Assembly: GCA_004017275.1 (NCBI GenBank)
Contig: SAKE01000008.1
Span: forward strand, 18,112 to 82,111
Length of the DNA: 64,000 nt
Direction: 5' to 3'
Origin: Mesorhizobium sp.
GTDB taxonomy: Bacteria; Pseudomonadota; Alphaproteobacteria; Rhizobiales; Rhizobiaceae
A model generated the notes under the pieces. That model saw only the letters and a list, made by a program, of their open reading frames with translations, was not told the DNA's origin and made no database searches. Below are positions 19,916 to 27,713 of this stretch, in pieces. A program made the position numbers and the translations under genes. The stretch's first letter is position 1. Every line of letters begins with the position of its first letter.

Positions 19916-20152
19916 TCAAGCGTCCAGATCGATCAGCGCGACACCGAGTTCCGGGCGCCTGCTGCGGCGCAGATGGCCGGGCGCTTCCACCAGGGTGATT
20001 TCGAGCGTTGGACGAACGATGCCGTCAAGCAGGTGTCCACCCCGGGTGGTGCCGTCGCTCAATCCGAGCACAGCATGGACGTGCGGGCTGGGCTTCCCAT
20101 CATCACCCAGCGCAACGTCGCCGATCGCGCTCATCGCTACAATTGGCTTCAC
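19916..20152 (-). pseudogene. Truncated PPC/DUF296 domain gene (C-terminal half)
   Basis: The 78 residues match the C-terminal half of PPC (DUF296) proteins: IGDVALGDDGKPSPHVHAVLG, GGHLLDGIVRPTLEITL and LGVALIDL. The N-terminal half with the first beta strands is missing; complete bacterial versions are about 140 residues. The preceding minus-strand gene stops only 11 bp away, and in this frame the reading is open into that gene, so an upstream deletion has probably removed the 5' part and its start. The GTG at 20152 is not a convincing start. Confidence 0.6.
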
Positions 20153-20162
20153 ATCTAGCGCA

Positions 20163-21887
20163 CTATGTCGCGCGCTGTTCTTCAGGGGCTGTGGCGGGAG
20201 CCGTGTAACGGCGGCGCACCGCTTCGAGCACGCGCTTGCGGCTCTCCTCGGCCGACAGCGTTCTATCCTCTTCCGCTTCGGCCGTTTCGCGCGCCAGGTC
20301 CTTGTCCCTGATCTGATGGCGGAACCATTTGGAATAGTCGCCGGCGCGCAAATGGAACTCCCAGGTCTTGTCGTCTATGCCTTCGGCGATCTGAGCGAAG
20401 ATCATCAGATTGTGGGCTCGGAGATTCATCGCATCATCGGGGCCGTGGAAATAGAAGCTGCCAGCTTCATCGAGCTGGCCCTCGGCATATTTGCGGCTGT
20501 GCCGCTTGAGCGACTGGTGCGGCTCGATCGCCTTGACCATGGCAAGTTTCTTGCGTTTCTGCGGGCGCCAGAACAGCACGCGCTCGCCCTTGGGTGAGGA
20601 AATCTCCTTTGGCGGCTCGATGCCGGTCTCTTTGCAGAAGTCCTTCACGACGTCCTTCGCCTTGGGGCCAAGCGCAATGATGGCCGTCACCAGGCGCAAG
20701 GCGTCCGTCGAGATCGCCTCGGGGTGGACGGTGATCAGGACTGTGCCGGGCAATTCCAATGACAGGACCGCCCGCGTATCGTCGCGCCGCTTGGGCAGAA
20801 GATGGTGCGCTTCGTCGATGATCAGCCAATGAGGTCTCGCGGTGCGACGGCGGAAACTGCTGAGACCAGGCAGCAGGTCGGCAAAGAAATCCGGTCGCTC
20901 GTTGACGCGCAGCGCCAGTCCATTGATGACGATATTGCTGTCGGCCTTGGCGATCAGGTCCAGCACTTGCGCCTTTGTCGGCGCGCTTGAGCCGTCTCCC
21001 AGCCGAACGGCGCCTTCAAGGCCGTCATAGTCGCCCTCAGGATCGAAGACGCAGAATTGAAAGCCGCTCTCGACGAAGCGTTCCGTCAACGCGGTGGCCA
21101 AGGTGGATTTGCCAATGCCCGAACTGCCGGCGATCAGCACCGTGTCGGTCGGCGACAGATAGACCTCATTGCCGCCGACGGAGCCCAAAACAATGCCATC
21201 ATGATGCTTCGGCACGATCTCGTGGTCGCGCTTGATCAGCTTGTCGATCAGTTCCTCCACACCTTTCCCACGGGCGCTACGCGTGATCAGATCCGCCCTG
21301 TTCTTGACCGCGGGAATTGCATTGTCGACGGCAACGCTGCAGCCACAGGCCTGCAGGAAGGCATGGTCGTTCTCGGCGTCTCCGACACCAACCACATTGT
21401 GTGGCGACAGCCGAAGGTCCTGAAGTGCTGCAGTCAGTCCGGTGGCTTTGTTGATGCCGCTCGGCAGGATCATCACCGCGCCCTTGTTGAAGATGATTTC
21501 CAGCTCCAGCCCCAGTGTCTTGATGACCTCGAGCACGGTGGCCTGATGCGGCTCCCAGGTCGCGACGATCGACCGCCCGACTGAAAGCGGCTTGACGCCC
21601 TGCTTCTTTAGTCGGGCCACGAATTTGGGCTCGGGCGACGGTGAAATCACCCGTTCTTCCTCGCTGGCCGGTGTGTAGATCAGCGCTCCATTCTCGGCGA
21701 CGACCTTGTCGAACACGCCGATGTCGGGAAAGACGCCCTTCAAATCGGGCAGTTCGCGCCCGGTGACGAGCACCAGCTTGCGGCCGCTTTTCTTGAACCG
21801 CTCAAGAGCGTCAAGCGTCTTCCTGGAGACGATCCCGTCATGGGCCAAGGTGCCATCGTAATCTGTCGCCAACGCAATAAAATACAT
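20163..21887 (-). CDS. Fusion of HAD-IIB phosphatase and P-loop ATPase
   Basis: A 574-residue two-module protein. Residues 1-225 are a Cof/SPP-type HAD hydrolase: ATDYDGTL (motif I), LVTGRE (motif II), the lysine of GINKATGL and GVGDAENDHAFL (motif IV), followed by SVAVDNAIPAVK. Residues of about 235-450 are an ATPase with GSSGIGKST (Walker A) and WLIIDEAHHLLP (Walker B), resembling HerA/VirB4-type domains. A charged C-terminal region contains GPDDAMNLRAHNL and FRHQIRDKDLA. All HAD catalytic residues are present, so sugar-phosphate or similar phosphatase activity is plausible. How the ATPase contributes is not known. Downstream lies the DUF296 remnant, and the next gene upstream is a divergent DUF892 gene. 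Confidence 0.85.
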   Translation of the reverse strand: MYFIALATDYDGTLAHDGIVSRKTLDALERFKKSGRKLVLVTGRELPDLKGVFPDIGVFDKVVAENGALIYTPASEEERVISPSPEPKFVARLKKQGVKPLSVGRSIVATWEPHQATVLEVIKTLGLELEIIFNKGAVMILPSGINKATGLTAALQDLRLSPHNVVGVGDAENDHAFLQACGCSVAVDNAIPAVKNRADLITRSARGKGVEELIDKLIKRDHEIVPKHHDGIVLGSVGGNEVYLSPTDTVLIAGSSGIGKSTLATALTERFVESGFQFCVFDPEGDYDGLEGAVRLGDGSSAPTKAQVLDLIAKADSNIVINGLALRVNERPDFFADLLPGLSSFRRRTARPHWLIIDEAHHLLPKRRDDTRAVLSLELPGTVLITVHPEAISTDALRLVTAIIALGPKAKDVVKDFCKETGIEPPKEISSPKGERVLFWRPQKRKKLAMVKAIEPHQSLKRHSRKYAEGQLDEAGSFYFHGPDDAMNLRAHNLMIFAQIAEGIDDKTWEFHLRAGDYSKWFRHQIRDKDLARETAEAEEDRTLSAEESRKRVLEAVRRRYTAPATAPEEQRAT

Positions 21888-22125
21888 TCTGCAGACCTTC
21901 CACGGTTGCGGTTCACGTTCCGGTTAGAACGTGTGATCGACACAAAGGCTCCCCATCGGAGGTGGATCGCAGGTTTCGAGAAGGGGTGACGTTTCGCTGC
22001 GGAAATCGGGAACCCGTCTGGTGCCGGCACGTTGACCAGGCAAGCCGGGAGAGTTCCCGGCGCTCCGTGGGCGGTGGGCAAATTCGCCGCCAAAGTTCAC
22101 ATTGAGCGCAATGAAAGGTAAGGCC

Positions 22126-22632
22126 ATGGGTTTCTTTTCGAAGGACATCAAGACACTCGACGATCTCTTCGTGCACACGCTGCGCGACATCTATTACGCC
22201 GAAAAGCAGATCGAGAAAGCGCTGCCGAAGATGATCGACAAGGCAACCGACCCGCAATTGAAAGCCGGATTCGAAAAACACCTCGACCAGACCAGGGGTC
22301 ACATCGAGCGCGTCGAACAGGTGTTCGAGTTGCATGGCGTCAAGGCCAAACAGATCAACTGCCCGGCAATCGATGGCATTCTTGAGGAAGCTGACGATGT
22401 GAGCGGCGACGTCGACGACAAGGAAGTTCTCGATGCGGCGCTGATTGCATCGGCACAGGCCGTCGAGCACTACGAGATGACACGCTACGGCACGCTCATC
22501 GCCTGGGCCAAGCAGCTTGGCCGCAGTGACTGCGCCAACGTTCTGGCCAAGAATCTCAGGGAAGAACAGGCGACCGACCGCAAGCTCACCGAGATAGCGG
22601 AAAGCAAGATCAACCTGCAGGCAGCCGAATAA
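22126..22632 (+). CDS. DUF892 / YciE-like ferritin-fold stress protein
   Basis: A 168-residue four-helix protein with the DUF892 features LDDLFVHTLRDIYYAEKQIEKALPKM, HLDQTRGHIERVEQVFE and AVEHYEMTRYGTL. The Glu and His residues in these helices occupy the positions of a ferritin-like di-metal site. Members (YciE, YciF) are linked to stress, but the reaction is not known. I chose the ATG at 22126 with AAGGTAAGG upstream; an in-frame ATG at 22111 is an alternative. It is divergent from the HAD-ATPase gene, with a 238-bp gap, and is followed by a hairpin. Confidence 0.88.
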   Translation: MGFFSKDIKTLDDLFVHTLRDIYYAEKQIEKALPKMIDKATDPQLKAGFEKHLDQTRGHIERVEQVFELHGVKAKQINCPAIDGILEEADDVSGDVDDKEVLDAALIASAQAVEHYEMTRYGTLIAWAKQLGRSDCANVLAKNLREEQATDRKLTEIAESKINLQAAE

Positions 22633-22647
22633 AGTCACTCAAGTCAG

Positions 22648-22671
22648 CCGGCCAGCGCTTCTGCTGGCCGG
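22648..22671 (+). terminator. Hairpin after DUF892 gene
   Basis: CCGGCCAGC (22648-22656) and GCTGGCCGG (22663-22671) form a perfect 9-bp stem with a 6-base loop, 15 bp after the stop codon. No T-run follows, so termination strength is uncertain. The rest of the gap up to 22839 holds nothing that I can support. Confidence 0.55.
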
Positions 22672-22839
22672 AAAGCTTCATGGCAAATCCAGCAAGGTGG
22701 GGGGCGCTGGAGAGCGCTACCGCCTTTGCCCGCATTCCGAAACCTTGCGATATTTCCTACGGTGCTGGTCATGACGGCACCGATTGCGGTGCGACAGCCT
22801 ATGGGGCCAGGTTGGAACCACTCGACACCCGGAAAGACA

Positions 22840-23511
22840 TCACTGGTGTTGCGGCGCGGCAAACACAGCGCTCGCTTCGCTGACGATGGAGACGTGATCC
22901 TTGGCAGCCTTGCCCGCGGCATTGCCGTCGCCACGCATAATTGCGGTGACAATGGCGTCGTGCTCCTGCCAGGATTTGGCGAGCCGCCCCGGCAGCATGA
23001 ATTGCGCGCGGCGGAACGGCGCCAGCCGGCTCCGCGTCATCACCGTCATTTCGTAGATATGGGCATTGTGGGCGCCGCGATAGAGCCGGGTATGGAACTC
23101 CGTGTTGAAATACTCATAGTCCTCTTCGGCAGCCAACTGCACCAGTCGTGCCGAAGCCTGATGCTCGATCTCGAGCGAGCGGCGCTCGCCGCTGGTCATG
23201 CGCTCAGCCGAGAAGCGGGCGCATATCGCCTCCAGTTCGGCCATGCTCTCGAACATCGAGGCGAGATGCTCCTGCGTCACCACGGCGACGATGGCGCCCC
23301 GGTTGGGCCGTCGCTCCACCAGCCCTATCGCGCTCAACTGGCCGAGGGCTTCCCTGACGGGCGTGCGTGAGACATCGAAGCGGGCGGCGAGCGACGTTTC
23401 GTCGAGCTTTTCGCCTGGGCGCAGGAAGCCGGTGACGATGCGGTCGCTGATCGCCCTTACCATCTGATCGACGGTCGTGCCCGACCTGATCAAGCTGCGC
23501 TTCCCTGACAA
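22840..23511 (-). CDS. GntR-family (FCD subfamily) regulator of the biuret operon
   Basis: An N-terminal winged helix reads ISDRIVTGFLRPGEKLDETSLAARFDVSRTPVREAL, the classic GntR pattern, followed by an all-helical FCD ligand-binding domain with the metal-binding type residues in EFHTRLYRGAHN and the late DHVSIV helix. I chose the TTG at 23511 because GGAGGAG lies four bases upstream; a TTG at 23568 would add 19 residues without a ribosome site. The gene is divergent from the ABC importer and amidohydrolase operon and shares a 276-bp intergenic region that contains two copies of an operator-like palindrome. It probably senses a ureide intermediate and controls both directions. Whether it represses or activates cannot be read from the sequence. 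Confidence 0.88.
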   Translation of the reverse strand: MSGKRSLIRSGTTVDQMVRAISDRIVTGFLRPGEKLDETSLAARFDVSRTPVREALGQLSAIGLVERRPNRGAIVAVVTQEHLASMFESMAELEAICARFSAERMTSGERRSLEIEHQASARLVQLAAEEDYEYFNTEFHTRLYRGAHNAHIYEMTVMTRSRLAPFRRAQFMLPGRLAKSWQEHDAIVTAIMRGDGNAAGKAAKDHVSIVSEASAVFAAPQHQ

Positions 23512-23626
23512 ATCTCCTCCGTCCCGTCTTCTTGTGGAGTCGGGCGGCGCATCACCCCGCCGACTCAATATACCTCTCTATGCCTTCATTTTAATCTGCC
23601 TGTCAAACTGTCTATTTTCAGGGCAA

Positions 23627-23640
23627 AAAGTGCATGCAGT
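23627..23640 (+). promoter_or_regulatory. Operator candidate 1, AAAGTGCATGCAGT
   Basis: This 14-mer is centred on the palindrome TGCATGCA. Its inverse complement recurs with one mismatch at 23720-23733, 93 bp away. Such paired sites between a GntR gene and its target operon fit autoregulated control. NtrC half-site identity is less likely, because the canonical GGTGCA pairs are absent. Confidence 0.6.
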
Positions 23641-23709
23641 TGCCTCCAGCGTGGGCAGGAGCTTTCGAAGCTATCGTTGATTTTATTTATAAAATTTCCT
23701 TCTTTGAAC

Positions 23710-23725
23710 TGGCACAGTGATTGCA
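23710..23725 (+). promoter_or_regulatory. Sigma-54 (RpoN) promoter of the biuret/ureide operon
   Basis: TGGCACAGTGATTGCA fits the -24/-12 consensus TGGCACR-N4-TTGCW at every position: GG at 23711-23712, GC at 23723-23724, with the required 10-bp spacing. Transcription would start near 23736, 52 bp before the first gene. An AT-rich tract (23675-23700) upstream could allow bending by IHF. RpoN control is normal for nitrogen-scavenging genes and needs an enhancer protein such as NtrC, whose site I could not identify with confidence. Confidence 0.75.
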
Positions 23726-23733
23726 TGCACTTT
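23720..23733 (-). promoter_or_regulatory. Operator candidate 2, overlapping the -12 element
   Basis: Read on the minus strand this is AAAGTGCATGCAAT, matching operator candidate 1 in 13 of 14 positions. It overlaps the -12 box of the sigma-54 promoter, so a protein bound here would block RNA polymerase. This favours repression by the divergent GntR protein, which is inference. Confidence 0.6.
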
Positions 23734-23787
23734 CCTGAGAAGGCATCAACCGACCCGGAAAAGGGGTCCTACAGGGGAGCATAAGAG

Positions 23788-24915
23788 ATGACCGACAGAT
23801 TCATGCTTAGCCGCCGCCAGTTGCTCAAGACCTCTGCCGCCGGAGCCGCACTTGGGCTGGCCTCGGCATCCTTTCCGATAGGCAAGGCATTCGCGGCCGC
23901 CGCCACCGTCGGCTTCATCTACGTCGGGCCGAAGGACGACTATGGTTACAATCAGGCGCATGCCGAGGGTGCCGCCGCGCTGAAGGGCATCGAGGGCATC
24001 TCCATCGTCGAGGAAGAGAACGTCCCCGAGACAGTCGACGTCCAGAAAACGATGGAATCGATGATCAATCTCGACGGCGCCTCGCTGATCTTCCCGACCT
24101 CCTTCGGCTATTTCGATCCGCACATGCTGGCCATGTGCACGAAATTCCCCGACGTGCAGTTCCGCCATTGCGGCGGCATGTGGAACAAGGACAAGCATCC
24201 GATGAATGCCGGCTCCTATTTCGGCTATATCGGCATGGGTCAATATCTGAACGGCGTCGTCGCCGGCCACACCTCGAAGTCGAAGAAGCTCGGCTTCGTC
24301 GCCGCCAAGCCGATCCCGCAGGTGCTGCTCAACATCAACTCCTTCCTGCTCGGCGCGCGTTCGGTCGACCCGACCATCACCTGCCAGGTGATCTTCACAG
24401 GCGAATGGTCGCTGGCGGTCAAGGAAGCGGAAGCCACCAACGCGCTGGTCGATCAGGGCGCCGACGTCATCACTTGCCATGTCGATAGCCCGAAAGTGGT
24501 GGTCGAGACGGCGGCCGGACGCGGCGCCTTCATCTGCGGCTATCACGCAAATCAGAGCCCGCTGGCGCCGGAAAAATACCTGACCGGCGCCGAATGGAAC
24601 TGGGCCAAGGTCTACAAGATGTTCGTCGACGACCTCGTCGCCGGCACACCGCTGCCCAACTTCACCCGCGGCGGCCTCGCCGACGGCTTCGTCAAGATGA
24701 GCCCACTTGGCCCCGCCGTCGGCGAGCCGGCCCGCAAGCAATTCGACGCCACGCTGGCCGAAATGATGAAGGGCGGCTTCTCCGTCATCAAGGGTCCGCT
24801 GAAGAGCAACAAGGGCGTTGTCGTCGCCACCGAAGGCCAGGCCTTCGCCGAGGCCGCCATAGAGCTCGAAAGCATGGACTATCTCGTCGAGGGCGTCGTC
24901 GGCTCGACCGCCTGA
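23788..24915 (+). CDS. BMP-family ABC substrate-binding protein (predicted biuret/ureide uptake)
   Basis: A 375-residue periplasmic binding protein with a twin-arginine signal (LSRRQLLKTSAAGAALG) ending near AFA-A. The mature part follows the basic-membrane-protein (BmpA/PnrA) fold: VGFIYVGPKDDYGYNQAHAEG, TSFGYFDPHMLAMC, GYIGMGQYLNGVVAG and ADVITCHVDSPKVV. BMP proteins usually bind nucleosides or related heterocycles and ureides. Here the operon encodes biuret and allophanate hydrolases, so a ureide ligand is likely. It is the first gene after the sigma-54 promoter. Tat export implies that the protein folds before it reaches the periplasm. Confidence 0.88.
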   Translation: MTDRFMLSRRQLLKTSAAGAALGLASASFPIGKAFAAAATVGFIYVGPKDDYGYNQAHAEGAAALKGIEGISIVEEENVPETVDVQKTMESMINLDGASLIFPTSFGYFDPHMLAMCTKFPDVQFRHCGGMWNKDKHPMNAGSYFGYIGMGQYLNGVVAGHTSKSKKLGFVAAKPIPQVLLNINSFLLGARSVDPTITCQVIFTGEWSLAVKEAEATNALVDQGADVITCHVDSPKVVVETAAGRGAFICGYHANQSPLAPEKYLTGAEWNWAKVYKMFVDDLVAGTPLPNFTRGGLADGFVKMSPLGPAVGEPARKQFDATLAEMMKGGFSVIKGPLKSNKGVVVATEGQAFAEAAIELESMDYLVEGVVGSTA

Positions 24916-24940
24916 AGTTGAATGCGCACGGAGACAGGCC

Positions 24941-26065
24941 ATGGCAGATACGGTCAGCAGCGCGGATGCACCGGCGGTGTTCGGCGCCAAGGGATATCCG
25001 GCGGCGCTGGAATGGATCGCCAGGCGGGCGGAAGCCTTCGTCATTCCGCTCGCGGCGTTGATCGTCGGCATGGTCCTGTTCAGCCTGTTCATCGCGCTGG
25101 TCGGCAAATCGCCGGTCCAACTCTATGAAACCATGTGGCGAGGCGGCTTCGGCTCGTGGTTTTCGATCCAGAATTCGCTGTCGCGCGGAGCCCCGCTGCT
25201 GCTTGCGGCACTCTGCGTGGCGCTGCCGGCGCGGCTCGGCCTCGTCGTCATCGGCGGCGAGGGCGCCATCGTACTCGGCGGCGTCGCTGCCGCTGCCACA
25301 GGCGTAGCGCTGAGCGGCGCGGCATCCTTCATCGTCATTCTTGCCATGGGCGTGGCGGGCATGGCCGCCGGCGGCATCTGGATCGGTGCCGTCGGCGCGC
25401 TTCGCCACTACCGTGCCGTCAACGAAACCATTTCCAGCCTGCTGATGGCCTATATCGCCATTGCGCTGATGAACCATCTGGTGGAAGGACCGCTGCGCGA
25501 TCCAGCCTCGCTCAACAAACCCTCGACCCAGCCGCTGGCCGACGCCTATCGCATTGGCAACATACCCGGCATGGAGGTGCATTGGGGCCTTGTCGTCGGC
25601 ATCGTCGCCTGCATTCTGTCCTGGCTGCTGATCGAAAAGACGCGCTGGGGCTTTGCCGCCCGCATCGCCGGCGGCAATGTCAGGGCAGCCCAGGTGCAGG
25701 GGCTGGCCGTCGGACCGCTGATTGTCGGCTTCACCGCGCTTGCCGGCGGCTTCGCCGGCCTTGCCGGCATGCTGGAAGTCGGCGCCGTACAAGGCAGCGC
25801 CAATGCCTCGCTCGCGGCCGGCTACGGCTATACCGGCATTCTTGTCGCCTTCCTTGCCCGCCACAACCCGCTCGCCATCATCCCGGTTGCAATCCTGCTT
25901 GGCGGCATCAACGCGTCTGGCGGGCTGATCCAGCGTCGCATGGACCTGCCCGATGCCACGGTGCTGGTGCTGCAAGGCATGCTCTTCATCGTCATCCTGT
26001 TCAGCGAAACCTTCTACGGCCGCTTCAAGGCCTTCAATCCCGACCTCTGGAAGAAAGGCGCCTGA
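24941..26065 (+). CDS. ABC transporter permease 1 (BMP-type importer)
   Basis: A 374-residue inner-membrane permease with 8-10 hydrophobic helices. The conserved BPD_transp_2 features LGLVVIGGEGAIVLGGVAA, NETISSLLMAYIAIA and EVGAVQGSANASLAAGYGYTGILVAFLARHNP are visible. It starts 26 bp after the binding-protein gene and overlaps the next permease gene by one base (TGATG). With the second permease it forms the membrane channel of a nucleoside/ureide-type importer. Confidence 0.9.
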   Translation: MADTVSSADAPAVFGAKGYPAALEWIARRAEAFVIPLAALIVGMVLFSLFIALVGKSPVQLYETMWRGGFGSWFSIQNSLSRGAPLLLAALCVALPARLGLVVIGGEGAIVLGGVAAAATGVALSGAASFIVILAMGVAGMAAGGIWIGAVGALRHYRAVNETISSLLMAYIAIALMNHLVEGPLRDPASLNKPSTQPLADAYRIGNIPGMEVHWGLVVGIVACILSWLLIEKTRWGFAARIAGGNVRAAQVQGLAVGPLIVGFTALAGGFAGLAGMLEVGAVQGSANASLAAGYGYTGILVAFLARHNPLAIIPVAILLGGINASGGLIQRRMDLPDATVLVLQGMLFIVILFSETFYGRFKAFNPDLWKKGA

Positions 26066-26991
26066 TGGAAGCGACCGAGATCGGCCTGTGGGGTGTACCG
26101 CTCGCCATACTTGGCGGCGCCATCCGCGTTTCGACACCCTTCATCTTCGTGTCGCTCGGCGAAGCCATCACCGAACGCTCCGGCCGCATCAATCTCGGCC
26201 TCGAGGGCACGCTGGTCTTCGGCGCCATGACCGCCTATGCGATGGCGGTGATGACCGGATCGCCCTGGCTCGGCCTGATGGCGGCCGCTACGGCCGGCCT
26301 CTGCTTCGGCCTGTTTCACGGCTGGATCTGCAAATTTCCCGGGGTCAACGACATTGCCATCGGCATCGCCCTGATGCTGCTCGGCTCAGGTCTTGCCTTC
26401 TTCTTCGGCAAACCCTTCATCCAGCCCTCGGCGCCTGACCTGCCGGCCATTCCTTTCGGCGGCTGGTCCGATATTCCGCAGGTGCAGGCGGCGCTCAATG
26501 TCAATGTGCTGTTCCTGATCGGCGCGGCACTGGCGGTCTTCCTGTGGTGGGCTTTCCGCAACACACGCGCCGGGCTGATCCTGCGCGTCGTCGGCGACAG
26601 TTCCGATGCCGCGCGCGCCATGGGTCTCGACCCGAACATGGTGCGCCTCATCGCCACCGGGGTCGGCGGTGCGCTGGCCGGCATCGGCGGCGGCTATCTG
26701 TCGCTCTACTACCCCGGCAGCTGGACCGAACGCATTTCGTCAGGGCAGGGCCTGATGGCGGTGGCGCTGGTCATCTTCGCCCGCTGGAACCCGCTCGGCT
26801 GCTTTGCCGCAGCACTCCTATTCGGCGGCGCCGGCGCGCTCGGCCCCGCGCTGCAGTCGGTCGGCATCACGCAAGGCTACTACCTCTTTTATGCCGCCCC
26901 TTACATCCTCACCCTGATCATCATGATCGCCACCTCGTCGCCGGGCCGTTCGCTCGCCGGCGCGCCGGGCGAACTGTCGATCACCAAATGA
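26065..26991 (+). CDS. ABC transporter permease 2 (BMP-type importer)
   Basis: A 308-residue permease: residues 22-44 [17 protein letters not shown] is the hallmark of the second BPD_transp_2 subunit, followed by [46 protein letters not shown] and [17 protein letters not shown]. About eight helices are predicted. Its start codon overlaps the stop of permease 1, so translation is coupled. It pairs with permease 1 and the ATPase at 27714 despite the biuret hydrolase gene inserted between them. Confidence 0.9.
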   Translation: MEATEIGLWGVPLAILGGAIRVSTPFIFVSLGEAITERSGRINLGLEGTLVFGAMTAYAMAVMTGSPWLGLMAAATAGLCFGLFHGWICKFPGVNDIAIGIALMLLGSGLAFFFGKPFIQPSAPDLPAIPFGGWSDIPQVQAALNVNVLFLIGAALAVFLWWAFRNTRAGLILRVVGDSSDAARAMGLDPNMVRLIATGVGGALAGIGGGYLSLYYPGSWTERISSGQGLMAVALVIFARWNPLGCFAAALLFGGAGALGPALQSVGITQGYYLFYAAPYILTLIIMIATSSPGRSLAGAPGELSITK

Positions 26992-27007
26992 GACCGGAGG
27001 TTTCGCC

Positions 27008-27703
27008 ATGAACGCCAGGACCGGGCAGCGCTACATCGAGGCCGATCCCTATCCATGGCCCTATAATGGCGATCTCAGGCCCGACAACACGGCGCTGATC
27101 ATCATCGACATGCAGACCGATTTCTGCGGGCCGGGCGGCTATGTCGACCACATGGGTTACGACCTGTCGCTGGTCCGCGCCCCGATCGAGCCGATCAAGT
27201 CGGTGCTGTCGGCGATGCGCGAGAAAGGCTACACAATCATCCACACCCGCGAGGGCCATCGGCCCGACCTCGCCGACCTGCCGGCCAACAAGCGCTGGCG
27301 CTCGCGCCGCATCAATGCCGGCATCGGCGATCCCGGCCCCTGCGGGCGCATCCTGGTGCGCGGCGAGCCGGGCTGGGACATCATCCCCGATCTCTATCCG
27401 GCAGAGGGTGAGCCGATCATCGACAAACCGGGCAAGGGCTCGTTCTGCGCCACCGACCTGGAGCTGATCCTCAACCAGCGCGGCATCGACAACATCATAC
27501 TCACCGGCATCACCACCGATGTCTGCGTCCACACCACCATGCGCGAGGCCAACGACCGTGGCTTCGAATGCGTCATGCTGGAGGATTGCTGCGGGGCGAC
27601 CGACTACGGCAACCATCTCGCCGCCATCAAGATGATCAAGATGCAGGGCGGCGTCTTCGGCGCGGTGTCGAATGCGGCCGCGCTCGTTGCCCAGCTGCCG
27701 TGA
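27008..27703 (+). CDS. biuH: Biuret amidohydrolase
   Basis: A 231-residue isochorismatase-like cysteine hydrolase that converts biuret to allophanate and ammonia. The N-terminus contains [10 protein letters not shown] and [14 protein letters not shown], and later [18 protein letters not shown], exactly as I remember in the structurally studied Rhizobium leguminosarum enzyme. The catalytic triad is Asp34, Lys140 (in [10 protein letters not shown]) and Cys173 (in TGITTDVCV), each offset by two from the known Asp36, Lys142 and Cys175. It lies within the ABC importer genes and upstream of allophanate hydrolase, which consumes its product. That context confirms the specificity beyond the generic family name. 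Confidence 0.92.
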   Translation: MNARTGQRYIEADPYPWPYNGDLRPDNTALIIIDMQTDFCGPGGYVDHMGYDLSLVRAPIEPIKSVLSAMREKGYTIIHTREGHRPDLADLPANKRWRSRRINAGIGDPGPCGRILVRGEPGWDIIPDLYPAEGEPIIDKPGKGSFCATDLELILNQRGIDNIILTGITTDVCVHTTMREANDRGFECVMLEDCCGATDYGNHLAAIKMIKMQGGVFGAVSNAAALVAQLP

Positions 27704-27713
27704 GGACACCGTG

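Noticed and set aside
23627..23640. NtrC enhancer site at the left TGCATGCA
   Set aside because: The canonical TGCACC...GGTGCA arrangement is absent. The similarity to the second copy makes a GntR site more likely.
23746..25107. 453-codon minus-strand ORF opposite the BMP binding protein
   Set aside because: It is antisense to a clear Tat-signal binding protein, with no motif of its own.
25135..26064. Permease 2 extended upstream as a 618-residue protein
   Set aside because: The added 310 residues are the shifted frame of permease 1. The ATG at 26065, overlapping the permease 1 stop, gives a normal family length.
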